Below, in pieces: positions 59,201 to 64,000 of a stretch of DNA of 64,000 nt. The DNA is taken from NCBI GenBank assembly GCA_013399855.1, contig VXAY01002459.1:957455-1021454 (forward strand), written 5' to 3'. Both the position numbers and the translations under genes were made by a program. The first letter of the stretch is position 1; each line of letters starts with the position of its first letter. The DNA is from Oxyruncus cristatus. Its lineage: Eukaryota; Chordata; Aves; Passeriformes; Cotingidae. The notes below the pieces were generated by a model. The model ran no database searches, was not told the origin of the DNA, and saw only the letters and a list, made by a program, of their open reading frames with translations.

Positions 59201-62200
59201 TGTAGACAACTGAATGAAACAGGCATTTTTAGGGTGTATCTGTAGTATTTTCAAGATCTAAAGAAAATGAAACTAACGCCACTCAAAAATACCATTTTTA
59301 TCCTTCACTCATAAGGTGAAGGAGTCATTAGCTGGAGCTACATTTTAATTTAGTTGCAGCCACATTTAGATTTAGTTGTAGCCATGCCAACTCTTTAGTT
59401 ACTACTCATTATTTCTTGAGGACTTCTTATTTCTTAAGATTGCTTGGAACTGAAGGTCCTACTGTTTGTCAGTGGTGGGAGTAGGGACTGCTTCACCGAG
59501 AGACTCAATACCCAACTCGTGAGTGACAGGTATGAGTACGGGATTAGAGTGCAGCAATTACTATCAAATCCTTGTTTCATCTTATTTTACATTAGTACTA
59601 TACAGTCTTTTCTGATCGAGAGATTTCCAAAGAGAAAGCCATTATGAGAATTAGTTTCAGAAAAATAGCGCTGTACAGAGGCCTTATGAACCAAAGAGTG
59701 TTCTCCTACAAACATCTTACAATCAATAAGTTTGATCTACACAGGATCAGACCTGAACTGCACAGAATTAAAGTCAAGGTACAGAACATGAGTTCAACAA
59801 GCCAAGAAGCCTTTTTGCATTGGGCTGCTGCACTGGGACAGCACACCAGCCTTGTCTAACTGGGAGCAAGAAAAGCCACGTGAAAGAAAAACTATCCATA
59901 CCATTCCACATGTTATTTAACACAGCTCCCTCCATGGTAAGAATTTCCTCTTGGGCTCTTCAGCCAAATGGAGTATTGGGGCTTGACAATCAAGAGTTTG
60001 AGACTTGCAATGCCTTCCTCTATTTTTGAACAAGATGTTATGAAGGAAAAGTTGCATTCCTGGAACAGTTGCATGCTCACCTGAGGCATAGCACTAGAAA
60101 TTTCAATCACTCCCCTTAGCCCCTGAGCAGAACTACAATCTTGCCAACCTGCACAGCTCTCCGCCATAAGTGGGGTAAGCTTAACATGGTTGATCGAGGG
60201 GAAATCACCTCTAATTCTGAAATCTGACTCCTAAAACTGATTGAAGTAGTTTGGTATTTCCACTTTGCTCTGTCAGGACTCATCCACCATCACACATCTC
60301 CCATTATCAAAACTGTGTTCTCATTCCACAGGGTATTGTGGAATTTCTTGGTGAGGAGCAAGATGTGTTTAATAGAAATACGTATTATATCCAAGGGTCA
60401 TCACCTCATTTCACTTTAAGAGCCCAGATCATTGATTTGTCTCCAAGAAGACACTGCTCAGAATAGGTTCAGAAGGAAAGGAATTGATAAAGAAGTCTAG
60501 GGGGATTAAATGCTTCTCCTGCACTTCACCAAGTCCCAGGTTTAATGATTACTGAGACGTAAAACTGAGAAAAAGATGTTATGCTATGTGGGGATGCATG
60601 TGCATTAAAAGCTTTTCTAGTATGAAGCTGAATGCTGGGTATTTACATTAAAATGTGCTCAATACACACCTGTTGCACATGTATCCTGTAGACAAAACAG
60701 GCCTTGGTTTTTTTCAGGTTATACTTTCAAATTCCAAGCTACAAGCGTATCTTAAAATGAACTGTTCATGAAAAAAAAAAAAAAAACACAATTTTACAGT
60801 GGAAGGTTTCTTCTACAGAGAAGACTGAAAGTTTGACAGACAAAACTGTAATAAGCAGGTCAAGTCAATTCAACTAAATTAAACCCTTTCAAGAAAGGGT
60901 CTATTCAATTCAGTACTCACAAAGATATTTCTTCGATTATCTTACTTTGCAGTACTTTATGTACAACTCAAATCTGATCATAAACTGTGTGAATGAAAAT
61001 ATACACTTCCTTAAAAACATCTGAAGCAAAGAAGTCTATAGTTTAGGGGCAATTCTTGTGCTTTCATGACCCACAAAATGGTTTTCCTCATTTAGTGTTT
61101 TATATATCCAAATACTTCTACACCAAAATAGATACATACTGCTTTAAAATACTGCATCACTATTTAATCTGGCTATTGATGCATAGCAATAGCAAAGAGC
61201 AAAATTTAAAAAGGCATAGAAATACAAGTAGACAGCAAACAGCAGTCATTAAACTATAACGTCTATGATTAATACGTAGGCTGTTAAATGATTAGTAATA
61301 AGATTCACTTGCATCTCTCCTGCCCAATAGATACTTAAAGTAATTGCATCTTTGCAAACTGCATTATCATCACTTCACGTTCTTTATGATGTCATGGGAC
61401 AGCAAGGCAGACTCAGCACTTTCTCCTGAGCCTGCTTTGATTTTTTTTTTTCTTCAAGAATCAATTCTCTGGCAACACTAGATAGCCTGATATGGAAGCT
61501 GTGAGCACTGCTCTCAAACCATCTGCCTAACTACACTAAAAATTACAAAACATTTGTATTACTGTTCTTCAAAACTTCCCAAATCCAAGATGACAAAGAT
61601 GTAACACCTGAATGTGAATTATTTGATGCTGGTAATATTTTAATTATATCCTAGGAAAATTAACATACTTGGCAAGAGCAACAGAAGCCCTTTACTCAAG
61701 GAGAAGTCATTTTGAAAGTGCAGGCCCTTCTTTCTCTGCTTTCTTGATACTATTGTCAAAAGGGTTGCACATTTGAAATTATTCCTAGGTCTGGTGCAGA
61801 CTGACTGCAGTAAATGGGACTCTTTCCACAGGGTTCAATCAGCACTCAAGCCAGTTTCACAAGCAGCTTCTATGTGAGTGGTAGGAATTATATATTTATT
61901 TGGAATGAGAACAGTGATATTTCCAATCGTTCCAGATTATTTATTATGACTGAAACATAAATCAGCAATTTCTCAGGAATGGGTCTATTTAAGATATAGA
62001 CTTATGTATTCAAACAAACTTGTTTAAGCCCAAATTGTTGGTTCTTACACAAGAGATACATAAGCTAGATGGGAGTCAGGTGGACAGCACACCCTGCCCA
62101 ATTATTCAATAGCACTATTTCTTGTCTGAACTTGTCAACTACTACTAGTACTAAACATATTCCTGTGCATGTGCCAGGACAGGGGTGTGGTCCTTGAGAG

Positions 62201-63985
62201 AAAAGAAGAAATAAAATAAAAAAAGAGTTCCTCTGTCAGCACATCAGATTATCTGGAAGAAGCATAATAAATACTTGGCTGTTATTTAACTAATGAATAC
62301 AACTTCAGCTAATAAACTAATAGTACATAAATGGTTCTTCTGTAAGTGCCTTCAAATCCTCCCCTGTATTCTACCAGCCAAGTATTAGCTGCATAATACA
62401 TTGACATGAGGCTCATTATATGCTTTGAAGTGTTTCAGGGAAATATAGGACAGAGGCTGTATTTTTTCAAAGCCCCAAAACCTTTTAAGCATTTAGGAAC
62501 AATTTGACTTACACACATCATACATCGTTTTTAAAAGCTGGACCTCTACTCAGTTTGATACAGCTCACTTAAACACAGAAGCTTCAGCTAGAAGATTAAG
62601 GGACTGGGTTTCCTCTGTCACACATGGGCTCCAGTAGTAAGACTACTAATGAAAAATGCATCTCATGGATGATTAATCTTGTCTATTCCTTAAAAATAAA
62701 GTGTTACATAGCATTCATATAAGTTGTTATACAAAGAGCTTTGATGTATCATATCTGCTAGTACAACTGACATAATGAAAGTAGATTAATTATTTCAAGG
62801 TACTCTTCAAGCAAGCAAGCTTTTTCAAAGTGTTGGAAGTACTGTTACTTAGCTATTGTTTCACCAAAAGCCCAAAAGCACATCTCAGTTCTGCACACGA
62901 GCATGCTTCAAATAAAACATCACCAGAACGGTCAGTGACTGCACTCCACCAGCAACTAAGAAATTTAGCCAAATTCAGAAATGAAATGGTTCCTACAAAA
63001 AACTGCAAGAAAGTTTTCTAAAGCTACTCTTACAGCCTCTGAAACAATTGTAAACAAATAATATGCTTTGTTCTGGAATCAGTTCATAAAGAGAAGCATT
63101 TCTACCTGCGTATACAGACACTTACACACAACTTGTTAACAAGCACAGTTGGCTGTGTAAATCTTTGTTTCCAGACAAATGCATGGATGTGCTGCATATG
63201 TAACATGCCTCCAAGAGCCTCGCAGCTTTAGCTTGGAGGGTCTGAGCCAAAGTACAATTAAAAATAGCCTTTTCATTAAGTTTAGCAGCTCCTGAGCATA
63301 TTCACCTGTACACTAGAAACACACAGTGTGAGCTTACAGTTCTTAAATTAAACCCAAAATAGACAGAGACTTCTGAAGTACTGCCTTCCTTTCTGCTCTG
63401 AGAGTTGTGGACGCACCTTCACGTAATAAAACTATTTATGCCACCTGCTCTTAGAAGTTTGCTTTTTCCTCCTGACAACATTACAAACAAAGAAGAAATA
63501 TCGCTGTACAGGCACCAACCAAACTCAACGCGCGGCTGTTCCTCGGGAAGACCCTGCAGCGAGCACACGCTCGATCTTTTTAGACAACTCGAGCGGAGCC
63601 GGAGCGCACCCACGATCAGCCAGCTTCAACAACACGGGGCAGGAACCGCCTCCAGGCTGCCGCGGGAGCCTGCGGACCCCAACCTGGAGCTGTTTCCAGC
63701 TCTGCCGGGAGCGCAGCCCCGGGATGGCCCCGCCGGGACATCGACGCTCCCGCGGCGGGCCAGGAGCGCCCGGGAGGCGCTGCCAGCGCTCGCCGACAAC
63801 ACGCGGGTCCTTCAACCCGCTCCCAGCTCTGCCCCTCGTGCTTCCCGGTCCTGCGAGCGCTGCATTCCCGCACCGGCCCCCGCACGGCACTCACCGCTGA
63901 GGACGCGCCCGGCGAGCGCTCCAGGCCCGCACAGCACGGCCGCCGCCAGCACGGCCACCAGCCCCAGCCCCGCCGCGGTCCCCAT
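38129..63985 (-). CDS. CHODL: CHODL (chondrolectin), complete six-exon coding sequence
   Basis: A single-pass membrane protein with a C-type lectin domain, expressed in muscle, vascular tissue and fast motor neurons, where it affects axon growth in fish and mouse models. Exons on the minus strand: 63985-63895, 49758-49446, 48724-48567, 44058-43975, 42429-42327, 38213-38129. They sum to 834 nt, 277 codons plus stop; the human protein has 273 residues. Parts: signal peptide (1 to about 26), CTLD (about 36-182), variable stalk (about 183-220), transmembrane helix (about 221-243), cytoplasmic tail ending SSMEV. All junctions have AG and GT and matching phases. The gene runs tail-to-tail with TMPRSS15, as on human chromosome 21. 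Confidence 0.97.
38214..42326 (-). other. CHODL intron 5
   Basis: Mostly AT-rich. A GC-rich, C-run-rich block lies at about 38570-38765, otherwise nothing was recognised. No CR1 fragment was found. Confidence 0.65.
38570..38765. other. GC-rich C-run block in CHODL intron 5
   Basis: Abrupt change from T-rich sequence to C-runs with repeated 'cagccc' and 'ccctgccca' words, few CpGs. It lies about 360 bases upstream of exon 6 in transcript direction. Origin not recognised. Confidence 0.5.
42327..42429 (-). CDS. CHODL: CHODL exon 5: transmembrane segment
   Basis: Acceptor cttgtag, donor ag|gtaaaa on the minus strand. It encodes [20 protein letters not shown] then [14 protein letters not shown], identical to human over the whole stretch I can compare. 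It holds the hydrophobic helix and the membrane-proximal CC pair. Confidence 0.97.
42430..43974 (-). other. CHODL intron 4
   Basis: Unremarkable intron sequence. No element recognised. Confidence 0.65.
43975..44058 (-). CDS. CHODL: CHODL exon 4: extracellular stalk
   Basis: Acceptor ccttttcag, donor g|gtaatg on the minus strand. It encodes [20 protein letters not shown] then HIIATET. Human has INPTAPVEKPYLTNQPGDTH then QNVVVTEA, so this exon is much more diverged than its neighbours although phase and length are kept. Confidence 0.94.
44059..48566 (-). other. CHODL intron 3
   Basis: AT-rich intron containing one long CR1 fragment (46905-47690). No other element recognised. Confidence 0.65.
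46905..47690 (-). mobile_element. CR1 LINE 3' portion, about 790 bp (minus orientation)
   Basis: It starts with the reverse-complement tail 'tttcacagaatggcttgggt' plus 'tggaagggacct', runs through 'cttccagggatgggacagcc', 'aacaatcccagttctctcag' and 'gcacatggctgggtcatgtc', and ends near 'gccttgttaaacctcatgac'. The minus strand has broken pieces of the reverse-transcriptase C-terminus and upstream region ([33 protein letters not shown]), with frame changes between them. This is the longest repeat in the window. It lies in CHODL intron 3 in the gene's own orientation. Confidence 0.92.
48567..48724 (-). CDS. CHODL: CHODL exon 3: C-terminal half of the lectin domain
   Basis: Acceptor gtaccactag, donor g|gtagga on the minus strand. 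It encodes [40 protein letters not shown] and [12 protein letters not shown]. It is almost identical to human, with WND and the last CTLD cysteines in place. One change is GSEKC to GSEAC. Confidence 0.97.
49446..49758 (-). CDS. CHODL: CHODL exon 2: N-terminal half of the lectin domain
   Basis: Acceptor atttttcag, donor ag|gtaagt on the minus strand. It begins [20 protein letters not shown] (human QKVCFADFKHPCYKMAYFHE), includes [20 protein letters not shown] with a sequon NLT, and ends [17 protein letters not shown]. Relative to human there is one extra residue in the [10 protein letters not shown] loop. Confidence 0.97.
53277..53320 (-). mobile_element. Short CR1 3'-end remnant (minus orientation)
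   Basis: The sequence 'catttaggttggaagagacc' followed by 'tttaagatcattgag' matches the last block of CR1 next to its 3' end. Only about 45 bases survive. Confidence 0.65.
54500..54660 (-). mobile_element. CR1 LINE 3' fragment (minus orientation)
   Basis: It carries 'atcatggcactaagtgccaa', 'aaacctccagggacggtgaa' and 'cccattccaatggctgatta', the same diagnostic words as the copy at 56664-57180, so both belong to one CR1 subfamily. Both ends are truncated. Confidence 0.88.
56664..57180 (-). mobile_element. CR1 LINE, 5'-truncated, with open reverse-transcriptase C-terminus
   Basis: It begins on + with two copies of the 8-bp tail unit (tcatagaatcatagaatc) and ends near 'gaactggacactgtcttgtg'. On the minus strand a frame stays open for over 140 codons to the natural CR1 stop (ending [24 protein letters not shown] at 56750-56748). 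It includes [20 protein letters not shown] and [20 protein letters not shown], typical of CR1 ORF2. Only the last part of ORF2 remains, so it cannot move by itself. It is the best preserved and probably the youngest CR1 in the window. Confidence 0.95.
60771..60786. repeat. Poly(A) run
   Basis: Sixteen As in CHODL intron 1, with no recognisable retroposon body beside them. Confidence 0.8.
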
Positions 63986-64000
63986 GGCGCTGCCCCGCCG
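63520..64000 (-). promoter_or_regulatory. CHODL: CpG-rich island at the CHODL 5' end
   Basis: From about 63520 to the window edge the sequence changes from AT-rich to strongly GC-rich with many CG dinucleotides. It covers CHODL exon 1 and the first 350 or so bases of intron 1. Only 15 bases lie upstream of the start codon in this window, so the core promoter and transcription start are probably just outside or in the island. Open frames through this GC-rich block are a composition effect. Confidence 0.8.
63895..63985 (-). CDS. CHODL: CHODL exon 1: start codon and signal peptide
   Basis: ATG at 63985-63983 (minus strand) sits in the context gcgccATGG, a good Kozak match. It encodes [20 protein letters not shown] then [10 protein letters not shown], a hydrophobic signal peptide followed by RVLSG, which aligns with human RRVVSG before QKVC. 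Donor g|gtgagt, phase 1. The signal peptide body is unlike human apart from LLCG-like residues, which is normal for this part. Confidence 0.93.

Larger units (their letters stand above)
49759..63894 (-). other. CHODL intron 1, about 14 kb
   Basis: Large first intron with three CR1 fragments (53277-53320, 54500-54660, 56664-57180), A runs (for example 51880-51930 with short CAAAA units, 60771-60786) and a GC-rich start inside the promoter island. Overlapping open frames on opposite strands at 50363-50967 carry no recognised domain. Confidence 0.7.

Noticed and set aside
63525..63890. GC-rich open frames of 92 and 121 codons on the minus strand
   Set aside because: They lie in the first part of CHODL intron 1 within the CpG island. 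Few stops are expected from composition.

Overview
The window is a piece of a bird nuclear genome. Seven fragments resemble CR1 LINEs, the dominant avian retroposon, and two well-recognised vertebrate genes are split into short exons by AT-rich introns. No prokaryotic features, CRISPR arrays, rRNA or tRNA genes were seen.

Left half, + strand (2305-33888): the 3' eighteen coding exons of TMPRSS15 (enteropeptidase/enterokinase), the duodenal membrane serine protease that activates trypsinogen. Every exon was joined by splice-site and codon-phase matching. The joined reading frame of about 760 codons has no frameshift or stop before the terminal TAG. In order it encodes the end of CUB1, a MAM domain, CUB2, an LDL-receptor class A module, an SRCR-like domain and the trypsin-like protease with an intact His/Asp/Ser triad. 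The upstream exons (membrane anchor, SEA, first LDLa, start of CUB1) lie outside the window. The bird protein shows notable changes in the protease domain: Cys201 (chymotrypsin numbering) is lost while its partner Cys136 stays, the basic 96-99 loop is reduced, and the activation site has Arg at P1. It also has one GC-AG intron.

Middle (33889-38128): a convergent intergenic interval holding the TMPRSS15 3' UTR with candidate poly(A) signals and probably the CHODL 3' UTR.

Right half, - strand (63985 down to 38129): the complete six-exon coding sequence of CHODL (chondrolectin), 277 codons. It encodes a signal peptide, a C-type lectin domain, a variable stalk, one transmembrane helix and a conserved cytoplasmic tail. 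Exon 1 lies in a CpG-rich promoter island at the window's right edge, and intron 1 is about 14 kb. The TMPRSS15-CHODL tail-to-tail pairing matches the arrangement on human chromosome 21, so this is conserved synteny.

The remainder is intron and intergenic DNA with CR1 fragments, TG/TA microsatellites, homopolymer runs and one suspicious junction: a single N with a 40-bp exact direct repeat and a 30-A run, just upstream of a TMPRSS15 exon. The two genes are not known to share a pathway. Enteropeptidase acts in gut digestion, chondrolectin in muscle, motor neuron and vascular tissue. The window does not show an evident new biological system. The most interesting leads are the protease-domain changes in TMPRSS15 and the unusual splice sites.
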